A DNA stretch of 6,971 nucleotides. Source: an uncultured Rhodobiaceae bacterium. GTDB lineage: Bacteria; Pseudomonadota; Alphaproteobacteria; RS24. Shown one piece after another: positions 1-6,214 of the stretch. Under the pieces are notes generated by a model. The model did no database searches, had not been told where the DNA came from, and was given only the letters and a program-made list of their open reading frames with translations. The stretch is from positions 1 to 6,971 of the forward strand of contig CAJWBV010000040.1 of assembly GCA_913020275.1 (NCBI GenBank). The letters run 5' to 3'. The position numbers and the translations under genes were made by a program. Positions within the stretch are counted from its first letter, which is position 1. Each line of letters opens with the position of its first letter.

Positions 1-442
1 CACCAAGCCGGTCGTGAACTTCCTGCCACAGGCCGGCGCGCTTCAGGCTTGTCTCGACCATGTGATCGAGCGCCTCCTTGGTCGGCGCCAACCCGTGGAT
101 GCGCGGCCCATAGGCCACATTATCGTATATCGACTTTGGAAACGGATTGGGCTTTTGAAACACCATGCCGACCCGCGCGCGCAATTCCACGACATCCATG
201 TGGTCTGCATAAATATTGTCACCGTCAATAAATACAGAGCCCTCGACGCGGCATCCGTCAATCACATCATTCATGCGATTAATGCACCTCAAAAAGGTAG
301 ATTTCCCGCAGCCCGACGGGCCGATTAATGCCGTGACTTCATTGGCCCCAATGTTCAAATCAATGCCATGCAGGGCCCGGTTTTCGCCGTAATAAACCTG
401 AACGCCGGAGGATTGAATTTTGTTTTCATTTTCATAATTCAT
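1..442 (-). CDS. pstB: Phosphate ABC transporter ATP-binding protein PstB (partial, C-terminus off the left edge)
   Basis: PstB is the cytoplasmic ATPase that powers high-affinity phosphate import through the PstC/PstA channel. Reading the minus strand from the ATG at 442 gives 147 residues before the window ends. The Walker A motif GPSGCGKST lies at residues 41-49, and the Q-loop segment [19 protein letters not shown] at about 91-109 is characteristic of PstB rather than of other ABC ATPases. The signature LSGGQ and Walker B motifs lie beyond the edge, since the family is usually about 250-270 residues long. The start lies 2 nt after the pstA stop, so translation is probably coupled. The upstream Shine-Dalgarno match is weak, which fits coupling. 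Identity is secure; only the missing C-terminal half is unseen. Confidence 0.95.
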   Translation of the reverse strand, partial: MNYENENKIQSSGVQVYYGENRALHGIDLNIGANEVTALIGPSGCGKSTFLRCINRMNDVIDGCRVEGSVFIDGDNIYADHMDVVELRARVGMVFQKPNPFPKSIYDNVAYGPRIHGLAPTKEALDHMVETSLKRAGLWQEVHDRLG

Positions 443-444
443 AG

Positions 445-1755
445 TCACCAACGTTTCTCAAACTTTTTACGGAAGTATATCGCCGTGGCATTAACCGACA
501 GCAAAAACAGCAGCAATACGACAATTGCCGCGCTGGTTTTAGGCAAAAATGCCCGTTCAGGATTATTCGCCCACATGTAAATTTGTGCCGGCAAAACTGT
601 TGCCTTGGACGTTATGTCAGTGGGCGTATCAACAATAAATGCCATCATGCCGATCATCAAAAGCGGCGCCGTTTCACCGGCGGCTTGGGCCAGCCCGATT
701 ATCGTACCGGTCAAAATGCCCGGCATGGCCAGCGGCAACACATGGTGGAAAATAACCTGCAGGCGCGACGCCCCGACACCCAATGCGGCCTCGCGGATTG
801 AGGGCGGGATTGAGGCGAGCGATGCCCGCGTCGCAATGATAATGGTCGGCAGCGTCATCAGCGACAAAACCAAGCCGCCGACCAGCGGCGCCGAGCGCGG
901 CATTTGGAAAAAGCTGATAAATACGGCCAGTCCCAAAAGCCCGAAAACAATAGACGGCACGGCGGCGAGATTGTTGATATTGACCTCGATAATGCCGGTG
1001 ATGCGGTTTTTCGGAGCCAGTTCCTCCAAATATATCGCTGCCATGACACCAATGGGAAAGCTGACCGCCAGTGTTACCAGAATGGTCAGCAACGAGCCGA
1101 CAAAGGCCCCGCTCAAGCCCGCCATTTCCGGCTCGCGGCTGTCGCCGGAGGTAAAAAGCACCCAGGCAAACTGCGTGTGGACGCGGCCCTGCGCGGTATA
1201 ATGGTCGAGCCAGCCAAGCTCCTTATTGGATACCAGCCGGTCGCTTTCGGGCAAATTGCGGTCGATCAATCCCTTGATCAGCAGGTCGATATCATCCGAT
1301 GTCGGCACAGCAAGGCGCACCATGCTGCCAATCGCCTGCGGATTGTCGAGCACGAAATCGCGCACCCAGTCGCCCGCGCCGGATGAAACAAGGTCGTATA
1401 ATTCCCGTTTGTCGGCGCGCGAATTTACTTCCGGAAACTCGCGGCGCAGAGAGGTTTTGATCAATCCCTGCCAGTCTGCCGCGTAAATTATTTCCGCATC
1501 ATTGGAAAAATTCGGATCGATAACATCTTGGGCGAGCTCGATATCCAGCTCGACGAAATTCTGCGTGAAGGCCGGAATGGAATTGTAAACAATGGATGAC
1601 AGCAGAAAAATCAGAATGCCCGCCGCAATGGCAATGGCCGCACGGCCATAAAACCTGAAGCGCCTTTCCGCCCTGTATCTGGCTTTGAGACGCGCTATTT
1701 TTTCCGGGCTTTTCGGCGCGGCAGAAACCGACATGCTGGTCGACGTATCAGTCAT
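445..1755 (-). CDS. pstA: Phosphate ABC transporter permease PstA, long alphaproteobacterial form
   Basis: PstA is one of the two inner-membrane subunits forming the phosphate channel with PstC. The protein has 436 residues, against about 300 for E. coli PstA. The extra length is N-terminal: a basic cytoplasmic segment (about 18-38), one membrane helix (about 39-57), then a soluble, probably periplasmic region to about 210. This matches the DUF3333-type extension known in alphaproteobacterial PstA. The permease core follows (about 215-428) with several hydrophobic helices. The EAA loop that contacts PstB is at about 320-347 ([20 protein letters not shown], then PLAMPGI). The ATG at 1755 overlaps the end of pstC by 8 nt (ATGACTGA), and a GAGAG stretch lies just upstream, so coupled translation is likely. 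The C-terminus is basic (FRKKFEKRW), as expected for a cytoplasmic tail. Confidence 0.96.
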   Translation of the reverse strand: MTDTSTSMSVSAAPKSPEKIARLKARYRAERRFRFYGRAAIAIAAGILIFLLSSIVYNSIPAFTQNFVELDIELAQDVIDPNFSNDAEIIYAADWQGLIKTSLRREFPEVNSRADKRELYDLVSSGAGDWVRDFVLDNPQAIGSMVRLAVPTSDDIDLLIKGLIDRNLPESDRLVSNKELGWLDHYTAQGRVHTQFAWVLFTSGDSREPEMAGLSGAFVGSLLTILVTLAVSFPIGVMAAIYLEELAPKNRITGIIEVNINNLAAVPSIVFGLLGLAVFISFFQMPRSAPLVGGLVLSLMTLPTIIIATRASLASIPPSIREAALGVGASRLQVIFHHVLPLAMPGILTGTIIGLAQAAGETAPLLMIGMMAFIVDTPTDITSKATVLPAQIYMWANNPERAFLPKTSAAIVVLLLFLLSVNATAIYFRKKFEKRW

Positions 1756-3130
1756 ATTGCTCTCTGTATTTATTTACGATTCGCAACGCCACAACATTAA
1801 GTATCAGCGTGATGAAAAAGAGGACGAGCCCTAGCGCAAATGCGGCGAGCGTTTTGGCGCTGTCAAACTCCTGATCACCGATCAGCAAAACCACAATTTG
1901 CACCGTGACCGTGGTCACGCTTTCAAACGGATTGGCCGTCAGATTGGCGGCAATGCCGGCGGCCATAACGACAATCATTGTCTCGCCAATCGCGCGCGAA
2001 ATGGCGAGCAATATGGCACTTACAATGCCCGGCAGCGCGGCCGGCAACACCACCTGTTTAATGGTTTCGGATTTCGTCGCCCCAAGCGCCGATGCACCAT
2101 CGCGCAAAGTTTGGGGCACGGCATTAATCACATCATCCGAAAGCGAGGAGATAAACGGTATCAGCATTGTGCCCATGACAAGACCGGCGGCCAGCGCGGA
2201 TTCCGAGGACAGGGTAAGGCCGATGTCCGCGCCGCTATTACGCAGAAGCGGGGCCACCACAAGAGCGGCAAAAAACCCGTAAACCACAGTTGGAATGCCA
2301 GCCAGAACTTCAATGGTCGGTTTGGCAAAATTGCGCAATCCGTGGGAGGCATATTCGGACAGATAGACAGCCGCCATCAGGCCGACCGGCACAGCCACAA
2401 TCAAGGCGATAAAGGTGATGAGTAGCGTACCCGCAAAAAGCGGGATTGCGCCGAACTCGCCCGGATTGGCTGCCTGATCTTCGCGAATGGCAATTTGCGG
2501 CGACCAGTGCAAGCCGAACAGAAAATCCAGCACCGGCACTTTCTGGAAAAACATGAAAGTTTCGAAAATAAGCGAGAATACAATGCCAATAGTCGTCAAG
2601 ATGGCTACGCCCGACGCCCCGATCATAACCCAGATGACGATGCTTTCGACTTTTTGCCGAACAGCAAATCTGGGTGCGATTAATTTCTGCGAAAAATAAA
2701 AGCCGATCAGGGCCAGAGCCAGCGTGCCGAAGGCGCGCAAATAGGAAGAGGTTTCCAGAAGCCCACCGAAATAAGCGGCGGCTTCCACTGTTTCGAGTCC
2801 TACAAACCGCGCATTGATAACCCCCGCATGCAGGGCTTTTGCCTTGGCAACCAAAACATTAATCTCGCCATTGGTAAGCGCGCCGGAGTTATTGGCGATA
2901 AATTCACGCAGCCAATTTTCAATGACCAGCGGTCCAAAGCCAGACCAGAGAACCGCAAAACTGAAAGCCGGCAATATCACGCAAGCCATAACAAAGGCAC
3001 CGTGATAGCCGTCCAGAGAATGCTGTTTGACGTCCGTTTGAGCGGTGAGATGACGCACGCGGCGGCGTCCGAAAAGAAATGAATATGCGCCCAGTATAAT
3101 GATCAAAACGGACAAAAATGTCAGGGACAC
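1748..3130 (-). CDS. pstC: Phosphate ABC transporter permease PstC, long form, GTG start
   Basis: PstC pairs with PstA to form the inner-membrane phosphate channel. The product has 460 residues, well above the roughly 320 of E. coli PstC. The N-terminal half has helices at about 3-20, 44-64 and 133-150 with a soluble stretch between (about 70-125), resembling the PstC_N-type extension of alphaproteobacteria. The permease core starts near 165. The EAA loop is at about 342-369 (LRDGASALGATKSETIKQVV, then LPAALPGI). The start is GTG at 3130: an ATG two bases upstream is out of frame and stops after three codons, while GGAG lies 7 nt before the GTG. The gene follows pstS after an intrinsic terminator and overlaps pstA by 8 nt, so its expression probably depends on read-through. 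Confidence 0.95.
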   Translation of the reverse strand: MSLTFLSVLIIILGAYSFLFGRRRVRHLTAQTDVKQHSLDGYHGAFVMACVILPAFSFAVLWSGFGPLVIENWLREFIANNSGALTNGEINVLVAKAKALHAGVINARFVGLETVEAAAYFGGLLETSSYLRAFGTLALALIGFYFSQKLIAPRFAVRQKVESIVIWVMIGASGVAILTTIGIVFSLIFETFMFFQKVPVLDFLFGLHWSPQIAIREDQAANPGEFGAIPLFAGTLLITFIALIVAVPVGLMAAVYLSEYASHGLRNFAKPTIEVLAGIPTVVYGFFAALVVAPLLRNSGADIGLTLSSESALAAGLVMGTMLIPFISSLSDDVINAVPQTLRDGASALGATKSETIKQVVLPAALPGIVSAILLAISRAIGETMIVVMAAGIAANLTANPFESVTTVTVQIVVLLIGDQEFDSAKTLAAFALGLVLFFITLILNVVALRIVNKYREQYD

Positions 3131-3137
3131 ATCTCAT

Positions 3138-3141
3138 CTCC
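3138..3141 (-). promoter_or_regulatory. Ribosome binding site of pstC
   Basis: The minus strand reads GGAG, then 7 nt, then GTG. It fixes the GTG start of pstC. It directly abuts the T tract of the upstream terminator, so only transcripts that read past the hairpin carry it complete. Confidence 0.75.
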
Positions 3142-3176
3142 AAAAAAAGTGGGCCGACCCTTTTGCGCCGGCCCAC
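3142..3176 (-). terminator. Intrinsic terminator/attenuator between pstS and pstC
   Basis: On the minus strand the stem GTGGGCCG (3176-3169) pairs perfectly with CGGCCCAC (3156-3149) around a 12-nt loop, followed at once by seven T (3148-3142). This is a textbook Rho-independent terminator, 25 nt after the pstS stop. It lies inside an apparent pst operon, so partial read-through is needed for pstC, pstA and pstB unless pstC has a promoter of its own, and none is obvious. The expected effect is much more PstS than channel subunits. Confidence 0.88.
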
Positions 3177-3201
3177 CGAAATTTATCTCTTCAACACTAT
3201 G

Positions 3202-4251
3202 TTAAAGAGCCAGCTTCGTCAGCGACGAAGAGTTGTTGCGTTGCGTTGCGCGATCTGTTGACGGCAGCGGGATCAGGCCTTTTGGGACCAGATACCCTTC
3301 TTCACCAAAAGCTTTTTCGCTGGTGAATTCAGCCACAAATTCCTGAATACCGGGAACCGTGCCAACATGGGCGTGCTTGATATAGAAAAACAACGAGCGC
3401 GAGATTTTGTACTTACCACCTGCGATGTTATCGAAAGTCGGCTGCGTGCCGTTAACGATAGCACCTTTAATTTTGTCGGAGTTTTGGTCGAGGAAGCTGT
3501 AACCGAAAACGCCAACAGCATCAGGATTGGCAACCAGTTTCGACACCATCAAATTGTCGTTCTCACCGGCATCAATCCACGCGCCGTCATCACGCACGGT
3601 GCGCGTCAGTTTTTTCCACATGCTCTTATCGGTCTTCTTCAGCGCGCTCATATGCGGGTAGGCTTTCGAACCGCCGCTCATAGCCAGCTCTTGGAATGCA
3701 TCGCGCGTGCCGGAGGTCGGCGGTGGGCCAAGAATTTCAATTTTCTTGGCAGGCAGGGAAGCGTCGATATCGCTCCACTTCTGATACGGGTTTTTCACCG
3801 GCTCACACCAGTCGGACTGACAAGGTTTGTTCGGATCCGGAACTTTTTTGGCAGTCGCCAGATAGATTTGCTCCAGCGTGAGTTTCAGTTGCGGGGCACC
3901 TTTGGCATTTGCAAGCACAATGCCGTCGAAACCGATAACAACCTCCGACAGGTCAATGCCATTGGCCTGGCATTTCTTGAACTCTTTTTCCTTAATCCGG
4001 CGCGATGCGTTGGTGATATCGGGATGCTCCAGACCAATGCCGGCGCAAAACAGCTTCATGCCGCCGCCCGAACCGGTTGATTCGATAACCGGCGTTTTAA
4101 ATTTGCTTGTGCGACCGAATTGCTCGGCAACCGTTGTCGCAAACGGGAACACCGTTGAAGAGCCGACAATCTCAATTTGATCGCGGGCTTGGGCGGCACT
4201 TGTCATGGCAATAGCTGCCAAAGCGCCTGTGATAAGTTTTGAGTTAAACAT
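3202..4251 (-). CDS. pstS: Periplasmic phosphate-binding protein PstS
   Basis: PstS captures inorganic phosphate in the periplasm and delivers it to PstC/PstA. The chosen ATG at 4251 gives 349 residues, has GGAG 6 nt upstream, and starts with a clear signal peptide: basic start, hydrophobic core, and likely cleavage after AQA at residue 22. The mature protein begins RDQIEIVGSSTVFPF, the family's first phosphate-binding loop. STGSGGG (58-64) and PPPTSGTRDAF (176-186) supply the other phosphate-contacting loops. Cysteines at 69, 94, 144 and 149 could form disulfides. The frame stays open for 73 codons upstream, but that stretch has no signal sequence and crosses the Pho operator and the end of phoR, so it is not taken as coding. 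The gene is first behind the Pho-box promoter and ends before a strong terminator, consistent with high starvation-induced expression. Confidence 0.96.
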   Translation of the reverse strand: MFNSKLITGALAAIAMTSAAQARDQIEIVGSSTVFPFATTVAEQFGRTSKFKTPVIESTGSGGGMKLFCAGIGLEHPDITNASRRIKEKEFKKCQANGIDLSEVVIGFDGIVLANAKGAPQLKLTLEQIYLATAKKVPDPNKPCQSDWCEPVKNPYQKWSDIDASLPAKKIEILGPPPTSGTRDAFQELAMSGGSKAYPHMSALKKTDKSMWKKLTRTVRDDGAWIDAGENDNLMVSKLVANPDAVGVFGYSFLDQNSDKIKGAIVNGTQPTFDNIAGGKYKISRSLFFYIKHAHVGTVPGIQEFVAEFTSEKAFGEEGYLVPKGLIPLPSTDRATQRNNSSSLTKLAL

Positions 4252-4257
4252 TTTCGT

Positions 4258-4261
4258 CTCC
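4258..4261 (-). promoter_or_regulatory. Ribosome binding site of pstS
   Basis: The minus strand reads GGTGGAG, then ACGAAA, then ATG. The GGAG core sits 6 nt before the ATG at 4251. It supports this start, just ahead of the signal peptide, over the 73-codon longer open frame. Confidence 0.75.
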
Positions 4262-4335
4262 ACCGAAAAATTACATCGAAAGACCCGAAGCCCTTCCGAC
4301 CCCGGTTCGCAGAAACTGGCCCGACATCTCGTCCG

Positions 4336-4368
4336 TTTTGTTACACAAATATTACAGTTTTGTGACAC
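4336..4368 (-). promoter_or_regulatory. Tandem Pho box (PhoB operator) upstream of pstS
   Basis: Read on the minus strand from 4368 there are three contiguous 11-bp direct repeats: GTGTCACAAAA, CTGTAATATTT, GTGTAACAAAA. Each is a 7-mer related to the PhoB half-site CTGTCAT followed by four A/T bases, the classical Pho-box layout. Any two neighbours make one box, so this is one and a half boxes, or two overlapping ones. The operator ends 84 nt before the pstS ATG. In PhoB-activated promoters the box replaces the -35 element, with the -10 about 10 nt downstream; only a poor -10 (GAGATG near 4330-4325) is seen, as is common for activator-dependent promoters. No fourth repeat is present on either side. 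Confidence 0.85.
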
Positions 4369-4400
4369 CGCAGATCGATATTTTTGCCTGCCGTCGCAGC

Positions 4401-4414
4401 CCCCGGAAACGGGG
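4401..4414 (-). other. Short GC hairpin just after the phoR stop
   Basis: On the minus strand CCCCG (4414-4410) pairs with CGGGG (4405-4401) around a TTTC loop, 3 nt after the phoR stop codon. There is no T run behind it, so it is not a convincing intrinsic terminator. It could stabilise the phoR mRNA 3' end or slow polymerase ahead of the pstS promoter. phoR transcripts may therefore continue into pstS. Confidence 0.3.
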
Positions 4415-4417
4415 CAT

Positions 4418-5473
4418 TCAGCTTCGCATAACACACGGTAAAGTAATGGAAAAACAGGTTTCGCCATCATTGCTGGTTATCCGCAATCGGCCGCGATGCC
4501 TGTTTACAATATGCTTTACAATGGCCAAACCGAGGCCCGAGCCGCCCATATTACGCGACCGCCCTTTGTCGACGCGATAGAATCGCTCCGTCAGACGTGA
4601 TAAATGCTCCTCGCCAATCGTGTCGCCCTGATTAATAATCTGGACACGCGCCAAATCGGGGCGGAATTTCTGGTCCACGCCGCGCCCCGTCGAAATGCGC
4701 ACGGCAATCTCAGACCCGTCATGACCATATTTTATGGCGTTATCAATGAGATTATGGATCACTTCGGATAATTCGTCTGCGTCACCATTGACCACCGGCA
4801 CACCATCCACTTCCGGCCAGTCATTTGTAACGACGATTTCCATATCATTGCTGCTGGCACGAAAGCGCAAAGCCGCAATGGCATCTTCAACCACTTTCAT
4901 TAAATCGAGCGCATCGCGCGGCGGGCGGTGCTCTTCCGCCTCGACCCTGGACAGGGACAAAAGACCGTCGATCAGGCGTTGCATGCGGTCGGCCTCGCTC
5001 TGCATGATGCCCAAAAACCGTTCGCGCGCGTCAACATCTTCTTTGGCTGATGTTTGCAGTGTTTCGATAAAGCCCGTCAGTGCCGTAAGCGGCGAACGCA
5101 ATTCATGGCTGACATTGGCAACAAATTCCGACTGGATGCGTTCGACCGAAAGCTCCATTGTGATGTCAAAAATAATGAGAATGATTTGACCATCGTCAAA
5201 CGGCGCAATACGAATTTTGAAATCGCGACGCACCTGCCCCATGCGGGTGTAATTGAGATCGGTTATTTTTCCATTCGTTGAGGCCGCGTCCAGCGCATCT
5301 TGAAAATCGGGGTGGCGCAGAAAATTATCGAGCGGCCGGTGTGCGATATGCGCGCCCAGCAACTCAAACGCTTTGGCATTTGAACGCTCTACAACTCCCG
5401 TCCGGTCAACGATGATAATGGCTTCGTTGAAAAGCTCGGACAGGCTGTCAAATCGGTCTGTCTGCTGCACCAT
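4418..5473 (-). CDS. phoR: PhoR-type phosphate-regulon sensor histidine kinase lacking membrane segments
   Basis: The product is a histidine kinase expected to phosphorylate PhoB under phosphate limitation, with the Pst complex as the sensor. Of 351 residues, about 10-108 look like a PAS domain. A HisKA dimerisation domain follows with FVANVSHELRSPLT (phospho-acceptor His123). The ATPase domain has the N box HNLIDNAIKYG (240-250), the PhoR-typical RLTERFYRVDKGRSR (293-307), and the G2 box GGSGLGLAIVKH (310-321). The G1 box reads NQGDTI (281-286) instead of the usual DxGxGI. No transmembrane helix is visible: residues 18-23 and 96-102 are short hydrophobic strands. The ATG at 5473 is directly preceded by an in-frame TGA (5476-5474), so no longer N-terminus exists. 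AAGG lies 4 nt upstream. The gene lies 13 nt after tRNA-Thr and upstream of pstS, which supports the phoR assignment. Confidence 0.92.
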   Translation of the reverse strand: MVQQTDRFDSLSELFNEAIIIVDRTGVVERSNAKAFELLGAHIAHRPLDNFLRHPDFQDALDAASTNGKITDLNYTRMGQVRRDFKIRIAPFDDGQIILIIFDITMELSVERIQSEFVANVSHELRSPLTALTGFIETLQTSAKEDVDARERFLGIMQSEADRMQRLIDGLLSLSRVEAEEHRPPRDALDLMKVVEDAIAALRFRASSNDMEIVVTNDWPEVDGVPVVNGDADELSEVIHNLIDNAIKYGHDGSEIAVRISTGRGVDQKFRPDLARVQIINQGDTIGEEHLSRLTERFYRVDKGRSRNMGGSGLGLAIVKHIVNRHRGRLRITSNDGETCFSITLPCVMRS

Positions 5474-5486
5474 TCAACCTTTTAAA

Positions 5487-5561
<75 letters not shown>

Positions 5562-5569
5562 ATGTCGCG

Positions 5570-5600
5570 ATTTTATGGCAAGTATTGTGTCGGAAATCAA
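5570..5600 (-). promoter_or_regulatory. Candidate sigma70-type promoter for tRNA-Thr (and possibly phoR)
   Basis: On the minus strand TTGATT (5600-5595) lies 17 nt before CATAAA (5577-5572), which is followed by AT. The overlapping TAAAAT (5575-5570) is an alternative -10 with 19-nt spacing. Transcription would begin just before the tRNA 5' end at 5561. Each hexamer is an imperfect match; position is the main support. Confidence 0.45.
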
Positions 5601-5645
5601 GCACGCAGCCGAAGAGGGCCGCCGAAGACAGGTGGCGGCGACGGC

Positions 5646-5674
5646 TTGACCCTCAGCCTGTCGATCCGTAGTGT
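5646..5674 (+). promoter_or_regulatory. Candidate rightward promoter for the zinc-ribbon ORF / murA operon
   Basis: TTGACC (5646-5651) is followed after 17 nt by TAGTGT (5669-5674). The -35 is a good match and the -10 is weak. The location, about 45 nt before the first rightward ORF and divergent from the tRNA promoter, is appropriate. Confidence 0.35.
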
Positions 5675-5720
5675 GTTTCTGTTTTGTTCTTAAATTACTG
5701 CTTCTGAAAGCTTGTGTTGC

Positions 5721-6005
5721 GTGTTGGGTGATGATCGGGAAAATGACGAAGATAATGTAGCGCCGGAACCTGCGCGCCTGTCATGGCTGGCCGTGCGCAG
5801 GCTTGATTTATGGGTCTGGTGTGAAAAATGCAGCCACCACCGAATTGTCGCCGTCGCGCCCCTGCTGGAACGCTTCGGCGATGCCTCCTTGCAAGGGCTG
5901 AGCCGGCGCTTCAAATGCTCCAAATGCGGCGCGCGAGACATATTTTTGCGTCCGGACTGGCCGCGGCGCGGCGTCGTTTCGCGACACGACAAATTGGGCG
6001 ACTGA
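5721..6005 (+). CDS. Small zinc-ribbon protein of unknown function
   Basis: This is a 94-residue protein if translated from the GTG at 5721. A TTG at 5712 (97 residues) or a TTG at 5724 are alternatives, and no in-frame ATG exists. The frame is closed upstream by a stop at 5691. A loose GAAAG lies 10 nt before the GTG. The first 15 or so residues are acidic. Two CxxC pairs, CEKC (34-37) and CSKC (66-69), separated by a basic, partly hydrophobic stretch, should bind one zinc ion. This spacing resembles short alphaproteobacterial hypothetical proteins with a split zinc ribbon. I do not recognise a specific function; nucleic-acid or protein binding is possible from fold type only. The cysteine pattern and the position ahead of murA argue that it is real. 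Confidence 0.7.
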   Translation: MLGDDRENDEDNVAPEPARLSWLAVRRLDLWVWCEKCSHHRIVAVAPLLERFGDASLQGLSRRFKCSKCGARDIFLRPDWPRRGVVSRHDKLGD

Positions 6006-6069
6006 ACAGGACGCGTACCGGCCCATGAAGAGGCTTGACCGTGTCCATGAAGGGCGGCAAACAGATAGA

Positions 6070-6213
6070 ATGAAGAATTCGTCAAACCCTCCAACCCGCG
6101 AGCAAACCCGCGAGGCGCGCCAGAAAAAGCTGGCCGAAGCATTGCGCGCCAATTTGCGCCGCCGCAAATCATCCGGCACCACCAGAAAGCCCGGTGCACG
6201 AGGCAATCGCTGA
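6070..6213 (+). CDS. Very small basic protein directly upstream of murA
   Basis: This is a 47-residue protein from the ATG at 6070. An in-frame ATG at 6025 would give 62 residues, but the extra N-terminus looks less like a conserved protein. The centre, [20 protein letters not shown] followed by RRK, is a charged, probably helical segment, and the tail is Arg/Gly-rich. Small ORFs with an ALRANLxRRK-like core immediately before murA are familiar from alphaproteobacterial genomes, but I know no assigned function. The ribosome binding site is weak (GAAGGGCGG about 12 nt before 6070). The stop codon lies 1 nt before the murA ATG, so coupled translation is likely. It may bind nucleic acid or simply set murA translation; both are guesses. 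Confidence 0.6.
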   Translation: MKNSSNPPTREQTREARQKKLAEALRANLRRRKSSGTTRKPGARGNR

Positions 6214-6214
6214 T

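Noticed and set aside
605..1201. Plus-strand open frame of about 198 codons opposite pstA
   Set aside because: It is antisense to an unmistakable permease gene; the composition looks like a reversed membrane-protein frame and no domain is recognisable.
2919..3176. Open frame starting from the ATG at 3176 or the ATG beside the pstC ribosome binding site
   Set aside because: It is in a different frame from pstC, crosses the terminator hairpin and shows no conserved sequence; the GTG at 3130 fits the GGAG spacing.
3367..4080. Plus-strand open frame of about 237 codons opposite pstS
   Set aside because: It is a shadow of the pstS coding strand with no recognisable motif, ribosome binding site or plausible neighbours.
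4252..4470. Upstream extension of pstS by 73 codons in the same frame
   Set aside because: It would run through the Pho operator and the end of phoR, puts a cysteine-rich non-signal sequence ahead of an obvious signal peptide, and lacks the good ribosome binding site seen at 4261-4258.
5570..5585. Possible Pho half-site (TTGCCAT) upstream of tRNA-Thr
   Set aside because: It is a single imperfect 7-mer with no 11-bp partner, and it overlaps the tRNA candidate -10, so it is best explained by chance.
5690..6199. Minus-strand open frame of about 169 codons opposite the zinc-ribbon and small basic ORFs
   Set aside because: The plus-strand ORF with two CxxC pairs is more protein-like, and the minus frame has no domain and would span two plus-strand genes.
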